Below, one piece after another: positions 32,161 through 40,949 of a stretch of DNA of 64,000 nucleotides. The notes under the pieces are model-generated. The model saw only the letters and a program-made list of their open reading frames with translations. It searched no databases and had not been told where the DNA came from. Position numbers and translations under genes: made by a program. How positions within the stretch are numbered: position 1 is the first letter of the stretch; every line of letters starts with the position of its first letter. This DNA is from Pseudobutyrivibrio sp. UBA3626 (GTDB lineage: Bacteria; Bacillota; Clostridia; Lachnospirales; Lachnospiraceae), in assembly GCA_002373675.1 (NCBI GenBank), contig DFLF01000002.1, positions 44,916 through 108,915 on the forward strand, written 5' to 3'.

Positions 32161-34551
32161 ATGTATTCGTACTTTTATATTGCAATTTGTATAATAACTT
32201 TAATAATTACAGTAACTATGCTTGTTAAGATTCTATTGTCTAAACCTTCTGTAATTCAGGCTGTTGCTGTTATGTTCTTTACTGCCTTAATTATTATTGA
32301 ATTAGGGCTTCTATTAGAATTTCGTAGTGATTCACTCCCGGAATTAGTAATGTCCTTTAAGACAAAATATATAGGTATGGTGGCTGCATCTCTTATATTA
32401 CTTCGTTTGGTGGAGAAAATATCCGGTGCTAATATTTCAAAAGCTTTTTACATTATTCAGGCGGTTATTGTAATTGCAATTGTATCTACACTCGTCCACA
32501 TTGACTATTCAAATTATATAGATCATGACTGGAATTCTGTGGCTGGTCAGGTTGCGTCCTTATCAAGTTTTGAATTCATAATTATAAATGTTGTATTTCC
32601 AATAGATCTTTTTGTGGTTTTCGTTGCGTGCCTTGTAATATGCAGTATGGCATTAAAAAGGTATAAAGGAATTACTAAGATTCGTATAGTGTTTATTCTG
32701 ATTGTAACTGCAATGTTTGTGCTATCAACCATATCTTATTATGCAACGGAGTTAATTGGTACAGATATTACAATTTATTTTATTCTTGCTATTGTCATTT
32801 GTCTTGCAATACTTCTTGTTAAATTTGATTTCTTTGATTCTATTCAGGCTGCTATTGTTAATGTTATGTTTAGAGGACCTGTTGGAATAATAGTTGCCGA
32901 TCAGGATAATAATATTATATTTCACAATGACTCTGCCAAAAAGATGATTCCCATAATAGATTCCATTCATCATATAGATGATGATAAGATGCTTGAGAGA
33001 ATTTATTTAAATGGTGGGGGAGATTATGAAGACAGTAAGCACACATATACTATTCATGTAGATGAGATTAGAGAAGCTAATTATCTGGTGGGGCATCAAT
33101 TTGTAATAAGCGATGTTACTAATCTTCATGAAAAGATGGACGAGCTAGAGAAAATGACAGAGGTTGCTAATAAGTCTAATGAGACTAAAAGCATTTTCCT
33201 TGCCAATATGAGCCATGAAATAAGAACTCCTATTAATGCTATAGTTGGAATGGATGAAATGATTCTACGTGAAACTGCCAGCGACGTAATAAGAGATTAT
33301 GCATTGGATATAAAGTCAGCAAGTCAAACTCTTCTTGGAATAATAAGTGATATTCTTGATATTTCTAAGATAGAATCAGGTGCGCTGACTCTGGTGAATT
33401 CTGATTATAAACTTAGTGCTGTAGTTCTTGATGTTAGTAATATGGTGGAGAAGAAAGCAAAGGACAAGAACCTGTCCTTTAGTGTTACAGTAGATGAACA
33501 CACACCAGAGCATCTCTTTGGTGATGAATTAAGGCTTAGACAGATTATGATTAATGTAATTAATAATGCTGTCAAATATACGAAAGAGGGTAGTGTAAGC
33601 GTTGATATTTCCTTCTCAAGAATAGATAAAGAACCAGATAATATAGAATTAAAAATCAATGTAAGTGATACAGGAATAGGTATTAAGGAAGAAGAAAAAA
33701 ATAAAATATTTAAAAAGTTTCAGAGGCTTGATGAGATTAGGAATAAAAATGTTGAAGGCACAGGACTTGGACTTAGTATTGCACAAAGTTTTGTAATTAT
33801 GATGGACGGTCATATTGATGTTGAAAGCGTATATGGAGAAGGTACAACCTTTTCAATTCATATAATTCAAAAAGTAACAGACTATGAACCTATAGGAAAC
33901 TTAAAAGATAGAGAAGTTTATAACAAAAATAAAGACAAAAAAAGCATAAAACTAATGGCACCAAACGCAAAAATACTGATTGTTGATGATAATGAATTGA
34001 ATCTTAAGGTTATTTCTAATCTTCTAAAAATAACCCGGATAAAAATTGATACGGCAAGTTCTGGTAAGGAATGCATTGATAAGATGAAGAAGGAAAGGTA
34101 CGATTGTGTACTCCTTGATATAATGATGCCTGAACTAAACGGAGTAGATACGCTTCATATCCTTAAGAAAGATAATATAAAGGGAAGCGTGCCGGTAATA
34201 GCCCTTACTGCTGACGCCACTGCAGGAGCATCAAAGATTTATATTGATGAAGGGTTTGATGCGTATCTTACAAAACCTATTAGCTATGATAAATGCGAAG
34301 AAGCTTTGATAGAGTATTTGCCTGATGATTTGCTTCTTAGCAGCGATGAAGTAGAAGAGATTATGAGAAATAGTGAAAGTGAGGATAAGCCGACAGTTCT
34401 AGTTATTGATGATTCGCCTAAAGATCTTAAGATGCATAAAGAGCTGTTGTCAAAGTCTTATAAAGGCGTCTTTGTCAAAAATCAAAAAATGGCTGACAAG
34501 TATCTTGATACTCATCAGCCCGATTATATACTTAAGAAATATGATGGATGA
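32161..34551 (+). CDS. Hybrid sensor histidine kinase, truncated at the C-terminus
   Basis: A 796-residue membrane kinase. About seven membrane segments (1-225) precede a PAS-like region (about 235-325), the HisKA motif with His352 in NMSHEIRTPINAIVG, an ATPase domain (NVINNAVKYTKEG, VSDTGIGI, GTGLGLSIAQ) and a full receiver domain (Asp653 in VLLDIMMPE). A second receiver starts at about residue 745 (VLVIDDSPKD) but the protein stops at 796, right where the phospho-acceptor strand DYIL begins. The 3' end touches a convergent gene with no gap. Confidence 0.92.
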   Translation: MYSYFYIAICIITLIITVTMLVKILLSKPSVIQAVAVMFFTALIIIELGLLLEFRSDSLPELVMSFKTKYIGMVAASLILLRLVEKISGANISKAFYIIQAVIVIAIVSTLVHIDYSNYIDHDWNSVAGQVASLSSFEFIIINVVFPIDLFVVFVACLVICSMALKRYKGITKIRIVFILIVTAMFVLSTISYYATELIGTDITIYFILAIVICLAILLVKFDFFDSIQAAIVNVMFRGPVGIIVADQDNNIIFHNDSAKKMIPIIDSIHHIDDDKMLERIYLNGGGDYEDSKHTYTIHVDEIREANYLVGHQFVISDVTNLHEKMDELEKMTEVANKSNETKSIFLANMSHEIRTPINAIVGMDEMILRETASDVIRDYALDIKSASQTLLGIISDILDISKIESGALTLVNSDYKLSAVVLDVSNMVEKKAKDKNLSFSVTVDEHTPEHLFGDELRLRQIMINVINNAVKYTKEGSVSVDISFSRIDKEPDNIELKINVSDTGIGIKEEEKNKIFKKFQRLDEIRNKNVEGTGLGLSIAQSFVIMMDGHIDVESVYGEGTTFSIHIIQKVTDYEPIGNLKDREVYNKNKDKKSIKLMAPNAKILIVDDNELNLKVISNLLKITRIKIDTASSGKECIDKMKKERYDCVLLDIMMPELNGVDTLHILKKDNIKGSVPVIALTADATAGASKIYIDEGFDAYLTKPISYDKCEEALIEYLPDDLLLSSDEVEEIMRNSESEDKPTVLVIDDSPKDLKMHKELLSKSYKGVFVKNQKMADKYLDTHQPDYILKKYDG

Positions 34552-36450
34552 TTATTTTGATTGAGATTGAGTTGTTTGCTGGTTCTTGTCATAGTCTGTA
34601 ATACCTTTTCCAGTGTTGGGATAGAAGTGGGAATAGATATTATCAGCAGCAAATAAAAGTAAAAGTGCAACAACAACCGGAAGTAGTATTTTGGTGTTGA
34701 TTTTCTGTATAAAGTTATCAATAAGGGGAGCAAGTACGTATACGCATGCTATTCCCGCAATTCCAAATACTAACAAGCCTTCAGCACATACTCGACCATT
34801 GATGTTGAGGAAATAGCCTGTATAATCCCACCATTTCTGGCCGTTATGAGTGACCTCCAAAAACCATGACGTAAAATATTCTACAATACCGCAAAGTATA
34901 ACTGCTGTCAAAAATTCAAGCCATGGATTTTTTCTGAACTTGTAGAGGACTACAAGAATCATTATTGCGCCTGTTCCATATATTGGAAGCCAGGGGCCAT
35001 GTAGCACACCTCTGTTGACAAAGACTCCATCTTCAACCAGATGAATAGCAACTTCCCATAACCAGCCAATTAAACATCCTATAAAGAATATAGAGATAAT
35101 GCTAAGTACTGAATATCTTCTTAAGTAGTGAAGTGTTTTCAGCTGAACTTTTTTGTTGTTATTGTTATCGTTGAAGAGAGGATGCAGCCTCTCTGGATAT
35201 AGCTTGCCTTTGGCGATGCCTGAATACATCTTGGCAAGAAGAAGTATCTCTTCTTGTTTGTTAATTCTTTTTACCTTGGCGTTGTAGTAAAGTACTATTC
35301 CAAGTACATTTGCAAAGAATCCCTTAATTCCTGTATATTTCTCAGGCTCTGATGGTGAAGATTCATAGATTTCTTTAAGGTCTGCGTATGCAACATTAAT
35401 TTCTTCGATAGTCGGCTTTTTGCAGATAAATCTATCATTTAGAAGTTCGTATCCTTCTATTTTATTATCAATTGCCTGTTTTCTTAACTTGAGATAGAAT
35501 TGCGCAAATGTTGCTTCCAAATATGGATTTAAAAAGAATAATCCAAGAAGTCCTGATGTTAAAATGTTGAGAATTTCCCAGCCTGCGAAAGTGAGACACA
35601 GAACAAATAATTCCCATTTGTGTCCATTCATCATTTTGCGAGACAAAGTGATTGCCTGCTTTGAATTAAGTCTGGGATTCTCTGCTAATATATATGATGT
35701 CATGAAATATGAGAAGTATTTGATTATACCTCCTACAATGGTAAGAGACCATAGAAGTACAAGTATGTCCTTTATTATAAAAGTAAAACATGCTCTAAAA
35801 AATGCCTTTTTCCCAAATAAGAAAAGGTAACTTCTGGCAGTGATTTTCTCATAAGTCTGCCCCACAACAAATTGCCTTTTGGTTGTAAGCCACAGGGCAT
35901 TTTTAATAAATGCTCTATAACCTGTGTATATCAATACACTTATGATTAGAACAATTATAGTTGATACAGACGGATCAGATACTACTTTAGAAACTGATTT
36001 ATAAAGAGTAAGTATAATAGAACCTGATTTAAAGCTGTTAACGAGGGAAGCAAGTACACCATTTTTATAACCTAGTGTTATGATTCCAACATGTTCGTCA
36101 GGCTGGTTCTCGTTAATTGTATTAACTTGGTTTTCAATATTTAAAGCATCGTCTTTTTTGCCATAAATGTAATCGGTTATTTCTTCGGCCATATCATTAC
36201 TTGAGTCGTAGATACTGTTGTTAATAACCAGTTCGCCGTCTTCGTTGAAATGAGCATTTTCAGCAATTTTAGAGGTGATTTCATTATAGGTTTCTTCATT
36301 ACCTCCTTTGAGTATGGTAAATATATATGTAGAGGAAGTGTACATTACACCAATAACAGCGCACAAAAGTAAGCTTATAACAAATATGAAATAATGAGTT
36401 TTTACAGATTTTTTTGCGTCTCTTTTGATTTCTTTTCTATCTATTATCAT
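34552..36450 (-). CDS. DUF975-CmpB-type fusion membrane protein
   Basis: A 632-residue membrane protein. The N-terminal 330 residues resemble the DUF975 protein at 18521 (shared YILAENPRLNSKQAITLSRKMM-type block). The C-terminal part (about 450-610) matches the putative ABC-transporter type IV family (CmpB, PF06541), with GWLWEVAIH and RGVLHGPWLPIYGTGA. Both halves are uncharacterised. A large extracytoplasmic loop follows the first membrane segment. It converges on, and abuts, the truncated kinase gene. Confidence 0.85.
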   Translation of the reverse strand: MIIDRKEIKRDAKKSVKTHYFIFVISLLLCAVIGVMYTSSTYIFTILKGGNEETYNEITSKIAENAHFNEDGELVINNSIYDSSNDMAEEITDYIYGKKDDALNIENQVNTINENQPDEHVGIITLGYKNGVLASLVNSFKSGSIILTLYKSVSKVVSDPSVSTIIVLIISVLIYTGYRAFIKNALWLTTKRQFVVGQTYEKITARSYLFLFGKKAFFRACFTFIIKDILVLLWSLTIVGGIIKYFSYFMTSYILAENPRLNSKQAITLSRKMMNGHKWELFVLCLTFAGWEILNILTSGLLGLFFLNPYLEATFAQFYLKLRKQAIDNKIEGYELLNDRFICKKPTIEEINVAYADLKEIYESSPSEPEKYTGIKGFFANVLGIVLYYNAKVKRINKQEEILLLAKMYSGIAKGKLYPERLHPLFNDNNNNKKVQLKTLHYLRRYSVLSIISIFFIGCLIGWLWEVAIHLVEDGVFVNRGVLHGPWLPIYGTGAIMILVVLYKFRKNPWLEFLTAVILCGIVEYFTSWFLEVTHNGQKWWDYTGYFLNINGRVCAEGLLVFGIAGIACVYVLAPLIDNFIQKINTKILLPVVVALLLLFAADNIYSHFYPNTGKGITDYDKNQQTTQSQSK

Positions 36451-36479
36451 TTTTTACCCCTTTAATTATAATCTTGCAT

Positions 36480-36488
36480 ATTATATCA
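36480..36488 (-). promoter_or_regulatory. Extended -10 promoter for the DUF975-CmpB gene
   Basis: On the minus strand the bases read TGATATAAT. The expected start of transcription is about 20 bases before the ATG. Confidence 0.5.
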
Positions 36489-36503
36489 TAAAATCGTAAG
36501 TAG

Positions 36504-36512
36504 TGGTATAAT
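36504..36512 (+). promoter_or_regulatory. Extended -10 promoter for the metallophosphoesterase gene
   Basis: TGGTATAAT is an extended -10 match lying 18 bases from the divergent -10 element on the other strand. The ATG follows at 36548. Confidence 0.5.
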
Positions 36513-36547
36513 ATGAACAATGTAATGTGGTTTTATAGGAGATTCTT

Positions 36548-37747
36548 ATGATAGCTTTGTTAATATTGCCAATCTATATTATAGCGAATTACTATGTATG
36601 TATGTGGTTTATGAAGTGGCTTGATACAATATGCAAAGGACGTCTTAAGATAGGAGTTCGTATTCCGATTCATATTGTGTACTGGACTCTTTGTATGGGA
36701 ATGTATATAGCAGCACTTGTTCCTGAAGGTGGTGTTAGAAGGATATTTAATGTTGCAGGGACATATTGGTATGGCGTTGTAATATATATACTTCTGATTA
36801 TTGGAATACTAGATCTTATTCGAATAATAACTAGAAAGGTTAAGAAAATTCCAAAATCAGAGACTACAATATCCAGGACTAAGTTTATTGCTCTTGGTTT
36901 AGTTGTTGTATTAATAATAGCATCAATAGCTGTTTTTGGAGGAATTCAGGCAAGAACAATAAATACTTCTGAATATGAGATAGAAGTTGATAAAGATGCA
37001 GGTAAATTAGACTCGCTTAATGTGGTAATTGTAGCAGATCAACATATGGGGTATTCTGTAGGAACGAGTATGATGCAGGATATGGTTAATAAGATTAACG
37101 CTTATAATCCAGATATTGTAATAATGGCTGGAGATATATTTGATAACAATTATGATGCCCTTGATAATCCGGACAAGCTTATTGATATTTATAAGCAGAT
37201 AAATTCAAAGTATGGGGTATATGCTGTATATGGAAATCATGATATTGATGAGATGATTATTGCAGGATTTACGTTTCCATCAGATGAGAAGCTGGTAGCA
37301 GATTCCAGAATGGATGAATTCTTAGAAAAGGCAGGTGTTGTCAATCTTAGGGATGAATATGTATTAATAGATGATTCCTTCTACTTATATGGCAGACCAG
37401 ATTATTCTAAAGAGGGACGAGGTATTAATGGTAGAAAGACACCAGCGGCTTTAACAGCTGAGCTTGACAAGAGAAGACCTATTCTTGTGATAGATCATGA
37501 GCCTAGAGAATTACAGGAACTTGCAGATGCAGGTGTTGACGTAGATATGTCAGGACACACTCATGATGGACAGATATTCCCTCTTAATTTTACAAGTAAG
37601 ATAATATGGGAGAATTCTAGGGGATTGCTTGATAAGGGTGATATGACAAGTGTCGTTACATCTGGCGTCGGTTTCTATGGACCGGGCATTAGGGTTGGAA
37701 CAGAGGCAGAGGTTGTTGATTTGAAAATCAATTTCAAATCAAAATAG
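36548..37747 (+). CDS. Membrane-anchored metallophosphoesterase
   Basis: A 399-residue protein with four N-terminal membrane segments (to about residue 135) and a calcineurin-like phosphoesterase domain. Metal-binding motifs in order are VADQHMG (usual DxH), MAGDIFDNN (GDxxD), YGNHDID (GNHD), and IDHEP with SGHTHDGQ. The YaeI/YkuE subgroup acts on lipid-linked phosphates at the membrane surface; the substrate here is unknown. A REP palindrome follows its stop. Confidence 0.93.
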   Translation: MIALLILPIYIIANYYVCMWFMKWLDTICKGRLKIGVRIPIHIVYWTLCMGMYIAALVPEGGVRRIFNVAGTYWYGVVIYILLIIGILDLIRIITRKVKKIPKSETTISRTKFIALGLVVVLIIASIAVFGGIQARTINTSEYEIEVDKDAGKLDSLNVVIVADQHMGYSVGTSMMQDMVNKINAYNPDIVIMAGDIFDNNYDALDNPDKLIDIYKQINSKYGVYAVYGNHDIDEMIIAGFTFPSDEKLVADSRMDEFLEKAGVVNLRDEYVLIDDSFYLYGRPDYSKEGRGINGRKTPAALTAELDKRRPILVIDHEPRELQELADAGVDVDMSGHTHDGQIFPLNFTSKIIWENSRGLLDKGDMTSVVTSGVGFYGPGIRVGTEAEVVDLKINFKSK

Positions 37748-37755
37748 ATGACATG

Positions 37756-37782
37756 TTGACAGGGGGACGGTCCTTTTGTCAA
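37756..37782 (+). repeat. REP-like palindrome, copy A
   Basis: The ends TTGACA and TGTCAA enclose GGGGGACGGTCCTTT. It shares the GGACGGTCC core with copies at 39012, 40022 and 55670. It lies just after the phosphoesterase stop and may act as its transcription end. Confidence 0.85.
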
Positions 37783-37814
37783 TGTATTTTTGTTAAAAGC
37801 AAGGGAGACTTAAT

Positions 37815-39014
37815 ATGGAGAAAATAATCAGGTTAAGACAAAGATTTGTAAGCACATATATAAGATTCGCAAAGATTAGAAGACCGAATCTGATTAAGGG
37901 AAAGGAAAGCATACTTAAACTACCTGATATTGTAAAAAGCGACGGCAATAACAGGGCGCTTGTCGTTACAACTGCGGGATTTATTAAAAGAGGTTCCCTA
38001 GAGCCGTTGTTCGAAGAATTGAAGAAAAAGGGTATTGAATATAGCATTTACAGCGGTATAATGCCCGACCCTACAATTACGTGTATCGAGGAAGCCCTTA
38101 CAATATATAATGAAAATGGTTGTCAATGTATTATCGCCGTTGGCGGCGGTAGCGTTATGGATGCTTCTAAGATAATCGGAGCAAGAGCAACTAATCCGAC
38201 TTTGCAGGTTAGGGATATGCGGGGAATGTTCAAGATTAAGAATCCTATACCTGATTTGTATGTTGTACCGACAACAGCTGGAACAGGCTCTGAAGCTACA
38301 GTTGCAGCCGTCATAACAGATGAAGTTGATGGAACTCATTACAAATATGCTATAACAGACTTTGGTCTCGTTCCAAGATATGCGGTTATGTATCCTGAGA
38401 TTACTCTTAGTCTTCCTAAGCACATAACGGCAGCCACGGGAATGGATGCATTAACTCATGCTGTAGAGACATATACGAATCTGTATGCTTCTTTGATGGT
38501 TAAGAAACTTGCAAAAAAATCAGTTAGAATGATATTTGAGAATCTGGAAAATGCTTATAATAATGGTTCAGACATAAAAGCAAGAGGAAGGATGCTAATG
38601 GCATCCTACTATGCAGGAGTAGCATTTACCAATAACTTTGTAGGATATGTACATGCTGTTGCACATGCATTAGGAGCACTTTATGGCCTTCCACACGGAT
38701 ATGCAAATGCGATTATTCTTCCTGTTGTAATGGATCAATATGGCGAGAGCGCATATAAGTCTCTTGCTGAGCTTGCTGATGTCGTCAGAATAGAAGGAGC
38801 TTCTGATAAAGAAAAAGCAGAAAGCTTTATAGATGCAATAAAGCAAATGAACAAGAGGATGGATATTCCTGATAAAGTAAAAGAGCTTAAAGAAGAAGAT
38901 TTTGATATAATTATTTCCCGCGCTCTTGAGGAAGCTAATCCAGCATACCCAGTTCCTGTAATATGGAATGAGGAGGATGTTAGACTTCTGTTAAGAAGGC
39001 TTATCGTAAGGTGA
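37815..39014 (+). CDS. Iron-containing alcohol dehydrogenase
   Basis: A 399-residue group III (Fe-ADH) enzyme that reduces aldehydes or oxidises alcohols with NAD(P). GGGSVMDASKIIGA binds the cofactor; VPTTAGTGSEAT and the metal ligands in GMDALTHAVE, HAVAHALG and GLPHGYANA are present. Substrate unknown. Its last sense codon is followed by TGA, which is the first three bases of REP copy B, so the insertion supplies the stop codon. Confidence 0.95.
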   Translation: MEKIIRLRQRFVSTYIRFAKIRRPNLIKGKESILKLPDIVKSDGNNRALVVTTAGFIKRGSLEPLFEELKKKGIEYSIYSGIMPDPTITCIEEALTIYNENGCQCIIAVGGGSVMDASKIIGARATNPTLQVRDMRGMFKIKNPIPDLYVVPTTAGTGSEATVAAVITDEVDGTHYKYAITDFGLVPRYAVMYPEITLSLPKHITAATGMDALTHAVETYTNLYASLMVKKLAKKSVRMIFENLENAYNNGSDIKARGRMLMASYYAGVAFTNNFVGYVHAVAHALGALYGLPHGYANAIILPVVMDQYGESAYKSLAELADVVRIEGASDKEKAESFIDAIKQMNKRMDIPDKVKELKEEDFDIIISRALEEANPAYPVPVIWNEEDVRLLLRRLIVR

Positions 39015-39037
39015 CAAGGGGACGGTCCTTTTGTCAA
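39012..39037. repeat. REP-like palindrome, copy B
   Basis: TGACAAGGGGACGG and TCCTTTTGTCAA form an imperfect palindrome. TGA at its left end is the stop of the alcohol dehydrogenase; TGA on the opposite strand (39034-39036) is the stop of the transposase gene. Confidence 0.9.
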
Positions 39038-39792
39038 CTTTTTTTGCCCGCTTTGGCTACAACACCTCTATTAATACCGGTCAACCGTTCAATTTGACGT
39101 ACAGTTAATCCTAAAGACTTTAGTTTATATAATGCGGCGTCTCTTTCAAGCCTGTTATATGATTGAATGATAGTGCCGGATTTAATTTGTAACTCTCTCT
39201 TTATGATGGATGAGGCTTCTTCATCAGTTATTCTTCGGGGGTTATGTTCTAAGCATATATCGTCAGCAGTTGATTTTACAAATTCTATTAGTTGCTGACG
39301 ACTTGAAAAAAGAGATAGAGCAAACGCCATATCTGTTATTCTGAAAATATTATCTGCATATTCTTTGTATGAACTCCATGGATAAATATCAACCGGACAA
39401 ATCTGCGCTTTCTCAGGATTTTGCAATATATAGCGTAAAACAGTTTTAAAATATCTTTCATTTTCGACTGGTTCACTCTTATACCTTTCTTGAAATAGTG
39501 TTCCTATACGATTATATTTGTTGTTGTAATATGCTACATACGAGACGCCAATTTGTTTCATAAGACAATCAATTGTTCCGTTAGTATCATGCACGAGTAA
39601 ATGAACATGATTGCTCATTAAACAGTAGCAATATAGTTTGCTGTCGTGTTCTGTCTTGTATTTATTTAAAATGTGCAAGTAATAGTAATAATCGTTAGTA
39701 TCCTCGAATAATACTTGCTTGCTAATCCCTCTAGTTATTATATGGTAAATACCTGTTGAACTTCTTATTCTTGCTTTTCTCCCCATGTACAT
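39034..39792 (-). CDS. REP-associated tyrosine transposase (RAYT, Y1 family)
   Basis: A 252-residue HUH-family single-strand transposase related to IS200 TnpA. GIYHIITRG begins the domain, the metal-binding HUH motif is HVH (62-64) within MSNHVHLLVH, and the catalytic tyrosine is among the tyrosines at about 85-93 in SYVAYYNNKYNRIGTLF. Residues 205-245 look like a helix-turn-helix (YKLKSLGLTVRQIERLTG). It appears intact, with AAGGAGGAC before the ATG. RAYTs are thought to spread REP palindromes; four related palindromes occur in this window. Confidence 0.92.
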   Translation of the reverse strand: MYMGRKARIRSSTGIYHIITRGISKQVLFEDTNDYYYYLHILNKYKTEHDSKLYCYCLMSNHVHLLVHDTNGTIDCLMKQIGVSYVAYYNNKYNRIGTLFQERYKSEPVENERYFKTVLRYILQNPEKAQICPVDIYPWSSYKEYADNIFRITDMAFALSLFSSRQQLIEFVKSTADDICLEHNPRRITDEEASSIIKRELQIKSGTIIQSYNRLERDAALYKLKSLGLTVRQIERLTGINRGVVAKAGKKS

Positions 39793-40021
39793 TGTCCTCC
39801 TTATAATATTAATTGTATGTTTGCATAGCTATTGTGGGAATCGTTGATATGAAAATATAGATAACCTTGAAATATAAATAATAAAGTACAACACAGAAAA
39901 TGTGTTAGAGACATTATAACACACATTTTGTTGAAAAATTATTAACATTTTATTAATTTTTTATTAAACGCCGTTTTTATATGTTTTTATTATTGCATAA
40001 TGCTTTATGCATATTGAAAAG
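39793..40021. other. AT-rich upstream region of the RAYT gene
   Basis: No gene is visible. A small hairpin ATGCATAA/TTATGCAT type lies at about 39993-40012, and long A/T runs at 39935-39985. The transposase promoter should be here, but no clear box pair stands out. Confidence 0.4.
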
Positions 40022-40060
40022 TTGACAAAAGGACCGTCCCCCTGTCAAATCCCCTTGTCA
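40022..40060. repeat. REP-like palindrome, copy C with extra half copy
   Basis: TTGACAAAAGGACC and GTCCCCCTGTCAA (40022-40048) form the inverted counterpart of copy B; a further half unit CCCCTTGTCA follows to 40060. The TCA at 40058-40060 is the TGA stop of the SDR gene on the minus strand. Confidence 0.88.
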
Positions 40061-40786
40061 AATTCCCCCATCAATTCCTATAATCTGTCCTGTCATATAT
40101 AATGGAGAGTTTAGAATTGACAATACCAATTGTCCTACTTCTGAGGGCGTACCCAGTCTGCCTGCTGGAATCTCATCAATAAGAGAATTCATCTCCTCAT
40201 CACTAAAGCAGGAATTCATATCTGTATCAATTACACCGCAGGAGATTGCGTTAACAGAGATGTTACTGGGAGCCACCTCTTTTGCTAAGGACTTCGTAAA
40301 TGCATTAATGCCACCCTTTGTTGTAGAATATGCCACCTCGCAAGATGCTCCTTTTTCGCCCCACATAGAAGATATGTTGATGATATGACCTGACTTACGA
40401 CTAATCATTGACCGCAGGAATACCTTCGTGGAATAGAATACAGAATTCAGATTGGTAGATATAATTCTATCCCAGTCAAACTCACTCATATCTGTAATAA
40501 GTCCAATATATGATATCCCTGCATTGTTTACGACTACATCAACAGAACCAAACTCTGCTAACACTTCTGAAGATATATTTTCCCATTCTTTAGGGCTAGA
40601 GACATCAAGCTTATATGCTTTAACATGTACTCCAAAGGTTTTCTGTAGTAAAAAGGCGAATTCTCTAAGAGGATCTATATTGTTAATGCAACACAGTGCC
40701 AGGTTATAGCCTGCGCTTGCCAAGGACTCGGCAATTCCTTTTCCTATTCCTCGCGATGCTCCGCTTATAAATGCATTCTTATTCAT
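40058..40786 (-). CDS. SDR-family oxidoreductase (FabG-like)
   Basis: A 242-residue short-chain dehydrogenase. The cofactor motif GASRGIGKG (9-17), NNAGISYIG, the catalytic Ser in ISSMWG and YxxxK in YSTTKGG are present. The C-terminus GQIIGIDGGI ends at a TGA contributed by the REP repeat; homologs often run a few residues further, so slight truncation is possible. A strong GGAGGTGA precedes the ATG. The substrate is unknown; 3-oxoacyl reduction is only one option, since no fab genes are near. Confidence 0.9.
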   Translation of the reverse strand: MNKNAFISGASRGIGKGIAESLASAGYNLALCCINNIDPLREFAFLLQKTFGVHVKAYKLDVSSPKEWENISSEVLAEFGSVDVVVNNAGISYIGLITDMSEFDWDRIISTNLNSVFYSTKVFLRSMISRKSGHIINISSMWGEKGASCEVAYSTTKGGINAFTKSLAKEVAPSNISVNAISCGVIDTDMNSCFSDEEMNSLIDEIPAGRLGTPSEVGQLVLSILNSPLYMTGQIIGIDGGI

Positions 40787-40821
40787 CGTATCACCTCCGA
40801 ATAAATTTCATATTATTTATT

Positions 40822-40851
40822 TTAACATAATCAATATCATTATGTTATAAT
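40822..40851 (+). promoter_or_regulatory. hpf promoter
   Basis: TTAACA (40822-40827), an 18-base spacer and TGT-TATAAT (40843-40851) match the sigma-A consensus well. The hpf start codon lies about 100 bases downstream. Confidence 0.65.
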
Positions 40852-40949
40852 TAAGGCATAAGAGAATAATCATGACATCTAATTAGCTAATCAATTAAGA
40901 AGACACACGGTGTACAGGTGTTGTGATGAGTAACAAGGAGGGGGTTGCT

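Larger units (their letters stand above)
39012..40048 (-). mobile_element. RAYT transposase unit flanked by inverted REP palindromes
   Basis: The transposase gene (39034-39792, minus) is bracketed by palindrome copy B at its 3' side and copy C, in opposite orientation, about 230 bases before its start. This is the arrangement expected of a REP-associated tyrosine transposase locus. Confidence 0.8.

Noticed and set aside
37756..37782. Ordinary intrinsic terminator
   Set aside because: The same sequence recurs at three other places in both orientations and lacks a T-run, so it is classed as a REP palindrome.
40058..40786. fabG of fatty acid synthesis
   Set aside because: The fold and motifs fit, but no other fab genes are near and many SDR enzymes look alike, so no symbol is given.
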